Shown in pieces: positions 11,427 through 24,883 of a stretch of 64,000 nucleotides of DNA. The DNA comes from Malus domestica (taxonomy: Eukaryota > Streptophyta > Magnoliopsida > Rosales > Rosaceae): positions 34,021,001 through 34,085,000 of the forward strand of contig NC_091677.1 in assembly GCF_042453785.1 (NCBI RefSeq), written 5' to 3'. The notes under the pieces are model-generated. The model was not told the DNA's origin. It ran no database searches and worked only from the letters and a program-made list of their open reading frames with translations. A program made the translations under genes and the position numbers. The first letter of the stretch is position 1, and each line of letters opens with the position of its first letter.

Positions 11427-13040
11427 ACTTCTTCATCTCCTGATCTTGTTCCTTCTTAGACTCATTCATCTCCTGATCTTGTTCCTTCCTTAGAGGCAAC
11501 ATAGATATGTAATTGTAGTTCAATGGAGATAAACCATTATATTTTCAGATTGATCAATTTCTTCTTCGAAAAAAAAAAAGCATCTGGAACCCAATCAACG
11601 CATCTTCATCCTCAAGAAAAATAGCATTATGTGTTTCTTGAATTCTTGTATGAGCTTGTGGATGATAAAACTTAAAACCTTTTTACTTCTCTACGTATTG
11701 AATCAAGTTTCTTTTCATTTGGATTGTAAATCTTGCTTCAACTTTGCATCCCTAAATATAAGAGTAGTCAAAACTTGGTCTTCTTCCATTCCACATCTCA
11801 AAGGGTGACTTTGGTACAACCTTTGACGGAACTTTGTTCACTATGCAGTTTGCAGTATTCAAAGCCTCTCCCCAGAGAAAAACATGCACCTTGGACCTTG
11901 AAATCAGATTTCTAACCATCGCTATTAGAGATTTCTTCTCTCTACTACTCTATTATGTTATGACAGTTGTGGTATATTGTGCCACTGTGCCTTGTTTCTC
12001 AAGAAACTATGCAAAATGACCTTTCTATTCCCAGCTTCAATACACCTACCAAAATATTCTTCTTCCTTATATGATCTAACAATCTTAATTACTAGGTTCA
12101 ATTGTTTATCAACCTCACTTTTAAAGATTTTAAAACGACTTCTTTTAGCATATAACATGCTAACATTTGTCAATTTACCTATGATACAATCAACACAATC
12201 GGACGCAATTTGAAATTGAAAGAGGGAATCAAATTTATTTTTGCGAGATGAAGAACTCTTTCTTTTGAAATATTACATAGTCTCTTATGCCATAACATGT
12301 AAGCATGACCAAAATCATGCATATTTTTAGTTTTGTTTTCTACAATGTTATGAAATTTTCATAAAATCATCATTCAAGTAAGCTTTTCCTAGAACTAGGT
12401 CAAGTGAGCCATTTTGGAAAAATTTGACACAAGCATCATCACCAAGAAAAACAAAACCTTGTTTGACTAACTTTGAAGAAGAAACCAAATTTCTTTTCAT
12501 GCCAGGCAAATAAAGATCATCATTAAGTTGGAAAACAAATTGAGAAGACAGTTTGAGTTTCACAATCTTTCCTATAGTGACCTTGGTTTTACAATGGAAC
12601 CATTTAACGTTTTCAATATTTTCAGTCATAATCCTACGATTGTTAGAATTAGAGGAATTAGAATTTTTAGTATACATACCAGACTTATTATTAGCATGCT
12701 TAGTAAGTTTAGAAGCTTTACCAGAAGTAGGATTGGTTCAAAGTTGACAACTTCAACTTCCTTACCCTTTTCTTACCTTTAGCAGTTCTTTTCTTGTACA
12801 CACTGAGCAAAGTTGACAGCTTGCACAAAGTTGCCGTTTTCTTACTTTTAGCAGTTCTTTTCTTGTACACACAAAGCAATCAGTTTATCAACGATCCAAG
12901 ATTTGTCCTGAGTGTTGTAGGATACCTTCAGTTGACTGAACATGTTAGGCAAGACTAGTAGGATCATAAAAACCAGTTGCTTTTCTCCAATACTAACACC
13001 AATGGAGTTAAGCTTCACAATAGCATCTGTCATCTTTCAT

Positions 13041-15022
13041 GATATGATATCGAAGAGAACCTCCTCCTTCAAACTTGTAAGTTGGAGAAAATATAACAAA
13101 ATGTCACGCCATTAGGGGTGTTATAACTTCTAACAAAAATTTGACACATTTTTTGTATAGTGTCATATCCACCTATCTTTATGATAGTTTATTGAAGTTT
13201 CGTGTTTGTGATATCATTTTCCATCAGTATGCCCCTTCTGGCTGCTACCATTTTGGAAATCATCTCTAAATTGTATTCCAATTTTCTTCTACTAACATTG
13301 TCATCCCACAGGCTAATAGCTGCTCATCATATGTCGAGTATAAAATCAACAAAAAACATTCTTCTGGAAGAAAATATATAGTTGACCGATATACGTCGGC
13401 GTTGAATTTGACGGCAGATGGACTTTTGGCCAATAACAGTGAATCTAATAACAGTGATACTTGATAATTACAACCAAGAACATGAGTGCTAATGACATGT
13501 TTTATATAATATTATACTATCCTTTGCCTGGTTAGTTGTCTTATTATATTCCAATTGAGAAGAATTTGCAAAACATGCAATGGATTAAGGCTAACTGCTT
13601 AGTTGACCCGTCTTATTTATGTTTGATATACAGGACTTAAATAAGGTCCAAACGTGTTTCAACTTCAAGGGTTGCGGCCGTTAGTGCTTAAATCCAAATT
13701 AACCTTTCAAGACTCAGCACAAATGTGTCTGTGCCAAATTCTTATTAAATTTTTTTAATACATTCTCACGTTTACTTTCTGTCAAATCTGTACTTATCAG
13801 TTGCACGAGCATAGCAGTCCTCACCGTCTTGTCCTAGAGCATCGCAAGTTACAAATTAAAGGACTCACAAAAATAATGTGAAACGTCAAAACCATGGACC
13901 CCTTTTCTTCTTATAACTCCTCTTCTTTAATATAGCAGCCATACCTTTTAATTTCAAAATGATCTTAGTTTTACCAAATTTTTCATTCACTATCATCTTT
14001 GATCTCATTCCTTATTAGAGGGGAAGTTGTCATGGTCGTGAGAGATTTCAGCGTGGCTTTTCAACATTTTGAGATCTCTATCATTCGAAAAAAAATGTTT
14101 GGTCATAGTCTGCCACACAAGATTAATTCCTTTACATACTTACTAAAACTGGGCAGCCTCATCTGCATAAAATTAACCTCAACTCAAAACAAAAAGAAAA
14201 AAAAATGCAATTATGAGTTTGGCCTAATTGGATTATTAGTCCCCGTGGTGAGACAGTAGTTGAAAGATAGCTCATGTGGGGAAGCCTGTTAGGATTTATG
14301 CTCAAAACTAAAAATTCCATAAACTTTCTGTTAATTAATAGTACATGGGCTACATATATTAGGTTAAAACAAAACTTTCCGTACACATATTAGGCTAAAA
14401 TGGAACTTTTCGTTAATTGTTAGCATGTTGAGCTGGCTCACGTACTAATAATCAATATAAAGTTGACGAAATTTTCAATTTTGGGCACAAATCGTAACAA
14501 ACTTCATCGCAAGGGCTTAAATTCTTGTATTTTTTTTTTTTACCCTAGTGGCTATCTTCCAACTACCTTATCACCATAATATATTGATGACTCAACGATG
14601 ATAAAACAACAGCGCAATGATGATATAATGATGACGTAATAAACACTGATTATTTTTACAATTAAATCTCAAAAAACTTATCATTTATGCTAATTGACAA
14701 AAAATTCATGGTCTTCCTCTACTTTGAGAATGCGTGCAACAAAAGTTTGTAAACTCAACTTTGCGAGAGATTTTTCAATATGACCGTTACACGAGGTGGT
14801 ACACTACGTGTCACTATATAAATAATGGGATATATGTGTTAAAAAGTTAATAACTTAAAAAGTAAAATTTTCCATCACGTACATAAAAACACATGGTGTA
14901 CCACCCGTGTTCCCGTCACAATAAAAAAATTTATCCAACTTTACAACTACAATTACGTCATGGAATCACCCATGCGTCACGTAAACAAACTAGCCCTCGA
15001 TGGCTCGATCCATTCACCAATA
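13041..15022. other. Intergenic, no gene recognised
   Basis: This AT-rich DNA lies between the copia remnant and the MYB stop codon. It may include the eroded 5' LTR of the minus-strand copia element (13040-13400), but no terminal motif pair or primer-binding site could be set. The last few hundred bases before 15022 would hold the MYB 3' untranslated region. Open frames up to 86 codons show no family resemblance. Confidence 0.5.
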
Positions 15023-16304
15023 TTAGTCATCACTAAGCTGTTGTTGCAAGAACCATATATTCTCTTCAGTCCACAAGTTCTCCACTGATGTGTCCCCACC
15101 GGTTGACCAATAATTGCTTTGCTCAAAGCCATCAATATCTGAATTTATACCATTTTGGCTACAACCCGACCCGTTTTCTGAACCATATTGACCGCTGCTT
15201 GGATAAGTCATGAATTCGTCACCACTGCTAGTTGGGTCGGCGGGAATTGAACAAACTTGAACCTGATCATATGACTCTGATGAAGTACTGCAAGAGGTTT
15301 CGGGCACGAAATTAGGATCAACCAAGTACTGACACTCAGACTCAGATGTCGTAGTGATACAAGTACTGGGTTGTTCTGGTACAGCTTCGGGCAAGGACCC
15401 GATCCGTTCAATTAGACGGGGAATCCAGACGTAACGCATGGCGTCTTGAAATTGTTTGCTGTTAACGTCACATTTGAGTTGTTTGGCTTGCTTCTGCACT
15501 CTTGTTCTCCAATAGTTCTTTATCTCATTGTCTGTTCTACCAGGCAAGTATTCGGCTATCTTGGACCACCTATTATTTAATTATGCCATTAAAAACAAAA
15601 CACACAGAAGATTAGAAACAACGTTATACGTGTATTAATAGAAATATATCATACACACATATATATGTATACATATGTACCTGTTGCCCCAGCGGGAATG
15701 AAGTTGAAGAATTATAAGTTGTTCTTGGAGAGTTATGTTTCCACGTTGAACATTTGGTCGCAAGTAGTTTAACCACCTTAATCTGCAGCTTTTGCCAGTT
15801 CGTTTCAGACCTGCATGACCATGTATTATCATATTAGTACTTTGTCAAAATTCATAGTGATCAGAATTGGCCAGGCATAAATCTTCCCAAGAATTTTGAA
15901 AATGAAGGATTGGAAACCATATATAGCTTTAATCTATGATGCATGTAAATTACTTTCCAAAATAATTAATAACGAATTCTGTTTATTCAAAGGCTTAAAA
16001 GGAAGAAATGGTAGATAGTACATACGACAACCATGACTAACTAAACAGTTATTGGTAAGCGGTATTTTCCTTCACTGTCTTGGAAGAGGGTCGGAAGAGA
16101 ATATGTACCTGCATGACAAGCCAAGGAATTCCAGCGACCTTCACCATGGATGTTGACGTAATCGTTGAGAATGGAGTCTTCCTCGGCTGTCCATGGACCT
16201 TTTCTTAAGTCCAGTCCTTCAATTGGTTGATCATGAGTTGCTGCTGCTGCTAATGAGCCATAACGTGCTGATCTCATCTGATCATGAACATTATTAATAT
16301 CCAT
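15023..16304 (-). CDS. R2R3-MYB transcription factor, subgroup 20 (MYB2/MYB78/MYB108-like)
   Basis: Three exons on the minus strand: 16304-16109, 15810-15681 and 15569-15023, giving 290 residues. The intron positions (phases 1 and 2) and the 130-base middle exon match the standard R2R3-MYB layout. R2 starts at about residue 35 with [10 protein letters not shown] and contains [14 protein letters not shown]3 includes [20 protein letters not shown] and ends [10 protein letters not shown], with Ile in place of the first Trp as usual in plants. After the DNA-binding domain, WIPRLIER (Trp157) is the subgroup 20 signature. The C-terminus is acidic with [16 protein letters not shown], a likely activation region. 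Family members are nuclear regulators of stress, senescence, wounding and anther dehiscence; the exact ortholog is not decided here. Long GA tracts lie in the leader and promoter. Confidence 0.93.
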
Positions 16305-16439
16305 TTCCTTTTGTCTGGTTTGAGCTGGGAGACAAAGAATACGGTTTAGTTTGGGATTTAGTGTGCACTGTACAGCAATTGAATAGTTGACCTTGTTAGG
16401 ATTTCCTTAGCTTGGGGATTACAACTCATGAGAAGAAGG

Positions 16440-16454
16440 GTAGATATATAGACG

Positions 16455-16493
<39 letters not shown>

Positions 16494-16660
16494 CTGAAAA
16501 AGGGGATTGGACTGACTAAATTTCTAAAGAAGAAAAAAGTGGCCGCATTTCTACCGTGCCTGTGATCGAACGCGGCCAAGACTCAAGACTCAAAGTTAAT
16601 AAATAATTAGTATTAATAATTCTAGTGAGAGAGAGAGAGAGAGGGAGAGAGACATCTTCC
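16440..16660 (-). repeat. GA/CT microsatellites in the MYB leader and proximal promoter
   Basis: Two AG-dinucleotide runs occur at about 16453-16490 and 16627-16652, reading as CT runs on the gene strand about 150 and 320 bases upstream of the MYB start codon. Pyrimidine-rich CT tracts are frequent near plant transcription starts and may bind GAGA-binding (BBR/BPC) proteins. A regulatory role here is inference. Confidence 0.6.
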
Positions 16661-18386
16661 ACGGCACAAACATACAAATCCTTCACTTGTTTATATATAT
16701 ATATATTTAATCTGAAGTTGACCCTTTGACCTTTGCACCAATCTAATTCTCACGCGTTTCAACTTTTAAATTTCTGAAACTAGTGGCTTTTTTCTCTTTC
16801 CTTTTTTCTCTTGGGTAACTTGTTAGTAGTGGTGGTTTTCTATTGTGCCTTTCATACATTGTTTTATGTGTGCTATTTGAAGGCCTTATTATATATGATT
16901 TGCACATGTGAAGAGAATGCAAGAGACAAATTTTCAGGAGATCTAAATGTTAATGTAAAACAAAGGCCTTGGGAGATGACCTACCAATTAGCTTCTTCCT
17001 CTAGAAACTATCATGGATATATATGGTTGGCGCATGCACTATAAATCCATGTCATTCGTCCATAATCCATAGTTCACCAACATTTTTAAGGGATGGTGGA
17101 TTTCGGTTGACCAGAAAAGACGATAGGATATATCTATATGTGGATTTAGAGCATCTCTAAATTTTAGATGGAATGTTAAGTAGTCGTTTTTAACTGTAAA
17201 CATTGTTTCAAATCAAACTAAATTTTAGGTGATCTAGATTGGCATTAATTTTGACTCATCTGTTTTAATTGCAATTTTATTCTTTCTCAAAACAAAAAAA
17301 TTGCAATTTTATTATTATTAATTCGTTGGGTCCCATCATCCACTAGAATATAAAATTTTTAAAATGGTTTTAATGTTTATTTTATTTTAATGTGGGTCCT
17401 ATATGATAATAATATAATAACTACCATTACCCGTTGGAATGGAATAAAATTTGATAGCTAACTTCAAAATGCCACATCAGTCATGAGTCAAAATTTGATA
17501 GGGTTGAAAGAATCATTGTGTGTCTAATTTATCATTCATTATGAACTCTGTGTTGTATACTTTCACCACATAACTCCATATGCCAGCCCTAGAGATATTG
17601 CTAAAGTTCATTATGCTTACTTTTATAGATAAATCTGCTGAAAAACTTAACTAGTTAGCAATTTGGTTTACTCTTATGTTAGGGTGTTGGTATATTATCA
17701 ATTATAGTTAGATTGTACTATATTATCTACTAGCGTTAGATTGTTTCCTGAGTTTGTTTTTACTCATCCATAACCTTGGGATGGCATTACCCCTTCTAGA
17801 ATGGTGTCGTGTCCATTAAACTAACCATATTTAGCCTATGCATTTAATTAAATCCTCATAGAAAAAGAAAATTAATATTGTTTTCATGTTTATTTCATAA
17901 TTATGTATTTATAAATAGGTGATGTTATCCACACATACCTTTTTACCTCTCACACACCCCTCTCTATTTTAAGTCGTCAAATTGAATGACCTGAAGAATA
18001 TCAAATGACAAAGTTAACAAGGAGTGTATGGGAGGTAAAAATGAGTATATGAATGGCACCACCAGTTATAAATACATCTTGTTAACGCATGATCATTTTA
18101 AACCCATTAAAATAATATATAGTTATTTGGCTTAACATATGGACCTAGAGAGAGCACACTAAAGGAAGAGGAGATCAAGACATTGTGCCTACAAGCTAGT
18201 CGAATGAATTCAAATGACAAAGCACCATCATGAGAATGAAAGACCACTGCAATAAAACGATCGATCCTAGTCATGGTTTGTCTATCAACAAGAAGAGATG
18301 AACACATAACTTAAGGTACTTTCGTATCACTTAAGCCAATTGGAAGACTTAATAACTTTCTAGCACCATAGCTCAAAAGACAGGTA
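16661..18386. other. Intergenic upstream of MYB, no gene recognised
   Basis: This is AT-rich sequence. A TATATATATATATT stretch lies near 16690 and a short ORF of 77 codons at 16811-17044 has no family resemblance. The part from 17150 to 17470 contains GAGCATCTCTAAATTTTAG and a related block, suggesting an old MITE, but inverted ends could not be set. Confidence 0.4.
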
Positions 18387-20433
18387 TGTCCAGACATCAA
18401 TCTCGAGCCATGTGTTGACCATTGATGGGGAAAAGAAGTCTATGAAGGGACATAAATACTGACATGCCTAATGCATGGGTAAAGTGATTTCCAACCATTA
18501 TTTGATAAGGGTTGTGCTAGAGACGCGTCGACCTGAAAAACCATGTAAGTAGTTCTATGTAAATATCACTTCCTTTCCACATGTCAAGTAGACAATACAG
18601 GAATAGTTGATAGGTTTGAAGGAATTATTTTGAAAAACATGTTCATTTGAATAACATCTATAGCATGCAATTAACAAATTAAAGGCGGAATCATGCTTGT
18701 ATGCATTCAAAAACAAAACATTACCCATGAAATTCAAAGCCTAGTAGATTGGTGAACCAATAATCAACTCAAAACAAAGTGAGTTGAAATTAATACCTTT
18801 GTAGATTCCTCTTTGCATAAGCAAAGGCTAATCACCCAAAGAGATAGGGTCTTCATTCCTTGCTTCTTAGATCCATGGATTTGGATGGAAGAATAGGTTC
18901 TCCAAGTTCCCAAAATTGAGAACCTCTAAGTCTCTTCACCAAGGTTTGATTGTAGAAGAAATGAGTGACCTTGGAGTAGTAGGATTGCTAGATGTACCCT
19001 CCAAGGTGTTGGCCTCTTTAGAGAGAAAATGGAGAGACAATTCTCACCCATTTTCACCCAAAATAAACCCTTAATCACCTTTTGAATATTTTGTTATAAA
19101 GTCATTTATATAGTCACTTCTTTAAGTGACCTAAATAACCAAACAACCCTAATTCATCTTCATGGCCGGCCTACCTTGGGAATTTTGGGCTTTTGGGCCT
19201 TTGTGAATCTTTATTCATTAAGTTGTCATACAACTTAAGTCAATGGGCTTGACGTTCGAAGCCCATTGGGCCTTAAGGTCCAAAACTATCCCGAGGTCTT
19301 TAACGAACTTATTCGTTTGATTAATTAACATATTAATTAATCCTTGCCATAAATTAAATGATTAAACCATTTAATCATTCTTACTCATTTCCGTTTAATC
19401 TCCAATCTCTACCTTTTACGGTGTGCGATCCATTAGGTTCCTTTTAGCGAGGCAGTGGGCGATTAAAACAATTTTACATCGATTGTGAATTGAAACAATT
19501 TTCAATTCTCCCTTTAGTGGTTATACACGTATAGGGCTTCCACAAACCATGGTTGACGCCTAACAGCATGTCATGGTTACCCAAGCTAATCAGAAGAGGT
19601 TAGAGAACCTATTCAGTTCGGGATTACAAATGCAATACGGTCCTTCTCTAATCTAATACTCTTGACCACATTGTTTGGTATGATAGTTTATTTATTCATG
19701 TCTACTATCCAATGTGATTCATTTGCTTATATGATTTCCTTGAATGTGATTTGGAACGCATTCCCCAATCTCATTCATACTCTGGCCAGAGATTCCAAAT
19801 CATATCATAGAGTATTCTCCCTCAACTGTTTGAAGGTTAGAGATCCCTTGTTGCGCATTTACTTGTCTCCATAGCTAAGTGGCTTAACCCCAACGATGCC
19901 GTGACACCCCTAGGGGGTGAATTAGACATAATCAAAGATTAAGGACTTAACCACAAGACAACTGTGATGCCTCAGGTCAAAGGACTACTTTGCATTATCC
20001 CAACCATGAGTTCTCATGTGACATGGAATATAAGAACTCTTCGTTGATCACGTTCAGTGAACTCATTCTCTTATTGAGCACCTACGTACTTGTCTTGATG
20101 TCACACACACCAATGACTCGAGACTAGTCACTCTCCCTGAGAGAAGACACAGTACGTACTGATCTTAACGGACTGTCAATGCCCAATTGGTAATCCTATG
20201 ATCAGGAACATTTAGGATGTGTCTACGAAAGAATGGTCTCATTAATCTAACTTCATTAGATTGCATTCTCCCAATCACATATTCCTTGGACTTTATCGTT
20301 TAAGCATATAACATTTATATGAGACGGCTCAAACAATAATCTTTGCCCTTTATATGTTAAACTAGATTAGTTTAACATTTGAAATGTCCGTAAAGTATCA
20401 TCATATGATTGGTTTTAGGGCACATTTCCAACA
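18387..20433 (-). mobile_element. Solo LTR (about 2.05 kb), minus orientation
   Basis: In minus orientation the segment begins TGTTGGAAATGTGCCC and ends GATGTCTGGACA, giving TG/CA ends. It is flanked by AGGTA (18382-18386) and AGGTT (20434-20438), a 5-bp target duplication with one difference. There is no internal coding region and no second copy in the window, so it is best read as a solo LTR. The start motif is, from memory, common at ends of long LTRs in many eudicots. The right boundary is well supported, the left rests on the imperfect duplication. Short frames inside (60-73 codons) are not genes. Confidence 0.65.
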
Positions 20434-20438
20434 AGGTT

Positions 20439-22099
20439 GTACCTACGTGTTAAGCCCATTAAATGATGGGGCGGTGAGAAAATTAAAAGCCCTAGACATT
20501 TGGGTCTCACTCAATGCCTATAGAAAGGGGCCGAATTGTTTATACATGTGCTCTACAAGCAAATTTCGTAATATTGAATATTATGTAACAACTAATTTTA
20601 ATTAATTAATAATAGGGCAAGATTAATTCATTTAGGAGTTTGACTTTATATTATGGAGATAATATACTATGAATGAGTCCATAGGACTTAAGGTATGGAA
20701 GCAATGCCATAAACGAGGTTATGATAGGGAGACTTGTATTCCATAATCACCAATAAGTTCTTAAACTAAGTTCCTAGCTATTTGGAAAGCCAACTGGACA
20801 TTCATTATCCCGGAAATGACGATGTATATCGCATTAAGGTTAGCAAGGTCTCAAGATACGCATGTTGGACACGTGTTGGATATACAGGTGCTTCTTTGCT
20901 GAACAAGTTCACTAAACATTGAACTCCAAGAAGCTTAAACTTATGAATGCGTACTACATGTCAAACGTTACAAACTTCGGGTTGTAGTATGTATATGGTT
21001 GTTAAACCTGAGGCATCCTCGATAGTGTTGTCTTCTTTGTTGTTTGTAGTATCTAATCAGGGATGATAATTTAATCCGTCAAATCTGATCCCCACAATAG
21101 ATTAAATTTTGGGTATTTTACGGTTATAGGTAACTGTGGGGTAAATTTTTGAATTTTCGATCTGATTATGGTTATTGAGGTGTCTGCCCCGAAACCAAAT
21201 CGTTTTCATTTTTTAATTAAAAAAATATATAAATATTTACTATATGGAGAAAAACTTATCAATAGTTATGCATTATTAAATATGGAAGTCCATGCTAGTA
21301 ATTATATGCAAAATTCATTAAAAATATAATTATATGCTTATCAATTATCAATAGTATAAATATTTTCTTGACAATATAAATATTGAATATTATTTTTTAT
21401 ATGCATAATAAGTTGTATTAATAATAGTAGTTTATTTAATCTCCTTTTTTAATTTAAAATTTACTATTGAATTAATAATATAAGTAAATATTAAAATATA
21501 TAAACATTATAATGGGAAAAATCTTTACCCGATGGAAATCTGTTATCTAAGGGGTTCAGTTACGGAAAAAACTCGTTCAAGGAATTCTATAGTTTCGAGT
21601 TCAGGGAAAATAAGCAGGTTCGAGTATGGGGTGACATATCCGAACCCGATCCACCATGTTGTCATCCCTACACCCAATAGTAAAATTCTCTAAGTATCGT
21701 CTTCTTCGTTGTAGCAGTAATGCTCTGCCGGGCTAACTTATAGGCCCAATGTCTTGATCTTCAGGCCCATCTATTGGATCAACCAACAACTATATATTAT
21801 CTTAATGGGTAAAAGAACCTTGCGCTAACACACGAGTCATAAAACCTTGTACTTTCTACCCATACCGACCGGGCGACTGCAACCACTGAACGTTCATCGC
21901 TGCTAGAAACTTTTGATGCTGCTTCTTTGCTTCTCACGATCGAATTATTTGCCAATTTCAGATTCTTATTTTGACACTCTAGTTTTGAATCGTAAATCAC
22001 AATATTTATAGAAAGCATTTTTTGTTTTGTGAGAAAGTTTTTGTTCGAAAATTCACTTGAAATTGTTTCTTAAAAAATCAAATAAAGTGTTGTCACATA
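20439..22099. other. Intergenic with a hAT-like element remnant, no gene
   Basis: From about 21058 to 21672 the sequence starts AGGGATGATAATTTAATCCG and ends with the reverse complement of AGGGATGACAACATGGTGG. These share the AGGGATGA..A core that often ends hAT-type MITEs. The interior is AT-rich and non-coding, and no clear 8-bp duplication was found. The rest of the interval shows no gene. Confidence 0.4.
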
Positions 22100-23023
22100 G
22101 GTCTCGTTTAGCAACTCAGACTGTACTGACTATTTCAGTTGGATATGATAAATGGTCGTCGGATAGTACTGATTAAATTAGTCAAGTGTTTAGTGTTGTA
22201 TCAGATTAATTTGTGCATCGGATAATACATCGGGCTATAATAATTTTTTTTAATTCATAGAATAATTGTTATTAAAAGGGAAAAAAATGAGAAAAATAGA
22301 AGAAAAAAAAATTTAACACCATTACAGACAAATTATAAAAATAAATAAATAAATAAAAACCAGGTCTTTTACCAATTGTGTCTTCCTTTCTTCACCATTT
22401 TCCCCACGCATCAAATCCCACCCTCGACGACCGATTACAAAGGAAAGCGGTCAGGGTCGAGAACTCGGAGCCAAAATCTGAATTCTTGTCCCCTTCCTCA
22501 TCGAAGCCCAGCTCCCTTCCTAGTCGAAGCCCAGATCCAAATTGTTATCCCCCTCCTCGTCGGAGCCTAGCTCATTTCCTCGTCATCCTCTTCATTCGTC
22601 GGAGTCCAAATCAGAAGAATTTGAATCATCGTCCTCCTCCTTCAACCCATGGAAAAAGTATTGTTGTCAAAGATCAAAGGTGAACGGAGGAGGTGGGAAG
22701 GGTGTGTGTGTAAAGGAGGAGGGAGGACCAGAGCAAAAAAGAAGAAGACTACGAAGACGAACCTGGGATCCAGACAAGAGATAGTAAGCAATGAGAGAGA
22801 GTTGAAGGAGAGTGTTGCGAAAGAGGGACAGAGTGAGCGAGAGAGGTCCACTCGACTAATAATACAGAAGTTTTGGATGAGATAAACAAGCAGATGCGAA
22901 GGGTACAAAATAAGTGGGGCCGGATTAAATAATCCGGTGCTTATTTATTATGAAGCTCACCAAACATCCGTTTTGTATTATTAGTAGTATTCGGTGGTCT
23001 TATACGATGTGCTAAACAAGGCC
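22100..23023. mobile_element. Putative TIR element (about 0.92 kb) with non-coding interior
   Basis: The left end GGTCTCGTTTAGCA and the reverse complement of the right end, GGCCTTGTTTAGCA, match at 12 of 14 positions. Internal DNA has a TCGTCGGAGCCC-like short repeat (22480-22640) and purine-rich tracts giving overlapping frames of 60-100 codons on both strands, with no recognisable domain. No target duplication was seen, so superfamily and exact ends are open. A short host gene fragment captured in the middle is possible but not shown. Confidence 0.45.
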
Positions 23024-24878
23024 AGAAAGTTCTAAAAGTGTTTGTTTAACCCAAAAACATTTCTAACTAGGCCAGAACACTTTTGAATCCTTGCAAAACT
23101 GACTTTTTAATGTATGCCCAAATAGTTTTATCACCTCATATAGCATCATTACACTTAGTATAGGCTTTTTAAATTATACACTTCATCTATTTATCGATAC
23201 TCATGTCTATGTATATACAGTATGTATATTCCGAGTTGTCTTACTCCAAACTTTAAAAGTCATGGTCCTACAATAAAATGTCATTACACTTACTCTTTTA
23301 AATTATACACTCATCTAAGTTAGATTTATGGATTTTCATGTCTAAAGTATATATTTGTCTGGCATTTCAATTAGGTAGGAAGACTAAATTTTGTAAACAA
23401 ATGATATGGAAGTTGACGATTAGATTATTACTTAATTATTGATTACGTGTTTATTTTTTATTAGTGACGCATCATTTAGTTTGTAAATTTAGTCTACAAA
23501 TTTAATCTCCATAGCATTACCCTTCCACTTAGAGAACTGTTAAAACACACCAAAAAATTCATCAAGCACTTCAACTTTATAAAAATAAATAATGTATTTG
23601 TATAAGAAATAGTGCAAGTACATGATGACATTTTTTTAGAGTGCCAAAAACAACTCATTTCACGTATATAGTGTGTCTATATATATATATGTATATGTAT
23701 GTATGTATATGTATGTATATGTATGTATATATATATATGTATATGTATATGTATGTATGTATATGTGTGTGTGTGTGTGATTGACGTATGGCTTTTTAAG
23801 TATCTATGCATATAAAAAAAATTATATATTTAAGTATGTGTGTATAGAAAAAAAAATTATGCAAACATTTTTTCTTCTCATGCATATGACCCCTATTTTT
23901 TTCTACCTATTTAATTGAAATATAAAAAGAGAATCGAGGGCCAAAATTAAAAAACGAGTGGAAAAATATTTGCATAAATTACTCCACAGGTGCAATTTTA
24001 TGGATTCGGCTTACATTTTGGCCCTAATTCATATTGTATATTTCTATATGTTACAAGTGAAATAGCCTGATTAGTTTTATCCAACAGTTAATTATACAGA
24101 TCAACTACATAAGCCTCGGCATACGTTCTTGATTTCTAATTAATTGATTAACCTGTCAGGGCACTTTAACAGAGAGCATTCCTATATTTCTTCTTATGAG
24201 GACTATTAGATTGGACAAGACAAGAGAGCTATTAGATTGTGAAAAATATAATCTAAAAAGAGCACTAAAATTATTCTTTGTTGCCTACGGAATACGGATC
24301 CCTCAATGCAGACTAGAAGGAAGGAAGAAAGGCCAACAAGGACCAGCACAGATTCTTATTTACCTTTCAAAGCACTACCTAAGATAAACACACAGATAAT
24401 GGAATTATTCCACATAAAATCAAAAACAGAAAGAAAAAAAGCAGTCAAAAGTTTTATTAGAAAAACACTTTGTAATGGATTAAGTGGAATTTAACCAAAG
24501 AAAAGCATGCAAGTATATAATTAAGAATCAAGAGTACGTGTAAAAGCCACATTACTTTGTTGGAACTTTTGGTCAAAACTAAAAGCAGTGTCTGTGTCTC
24601 GGAGGTCCATGGCATTTCCATGAAAAATGATTTGCACACATAAATGAGTACAAGGTTCCCTCCTACGATGCTAAAACCCTCCTTTGTTTAATACATTACC
24701 CAAAAATAATATTTAAAAGAAAAAGCTACAACGCAACGTCATCCATGACATACAAGGTGATCTCCATCTTAGCGCAGCAAAAAAAAAAGGTCATTTCAGT
24801 TAATTCAGTTAATTCTCTTAAAGGGATTAGATGCTTCAAATCACTTGAAGCATTATCGTAGTTGACCATATAACCAGA
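23024..24878. other. Intergenic, contains TATG/TG microsatellite, no gene
   Basis: A compound microsatellite of TATA, TATG and TG units lies at about 23675-23780. The remainder is AT-rich, with frames up to 63 codons and no recognisable product. Near 24831-24853 is a small inverted repeat, ATGCTTCAAATCACTTGAAGCAT. Confidence 0.55.
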
Positions 24879-24883
24879 GCAAC

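Larger units (their letters stand above)
6300..13040 (-). mobile_element. Degenerate Ty1/copia retrotransposon, split by two CACTA insertions
   Basis: Minus-strand fragments appear in the proper copia order. At about 13033-12848 is a gag segment of UBN2 type (LKVSYNTQ present). At 12677-12348 is a GAG-pre-integrase segment with LYLPGMKRNLVSSSKL. At 12173-11700 is the integrase core. From 8420 to 8060 is reverse transcriptase, with HQMDIKIAFLNGEL and KSIYGLKQA. At 7774-7560 is the linker to RNase H with YASLVGSLMYA, and at 7480-6380 is RNase H, with EAEFVACFE near 6455. Numerous stops and frameshifts make it inactive. Two foreign insertions, 6469-7355 and 8713-11426, lie in the RNase H region and in the integrase/RT linker. 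No LTRs could be delimited. Confidence 0.85.

Noticed and set aside
22376..22885. Host gene with Pro/Ser-rich product
   Set aside because: Overlapping frames on both strands, short internal repeats and position between inverted ends point to transposon interior; no start, splice or domain evidence.
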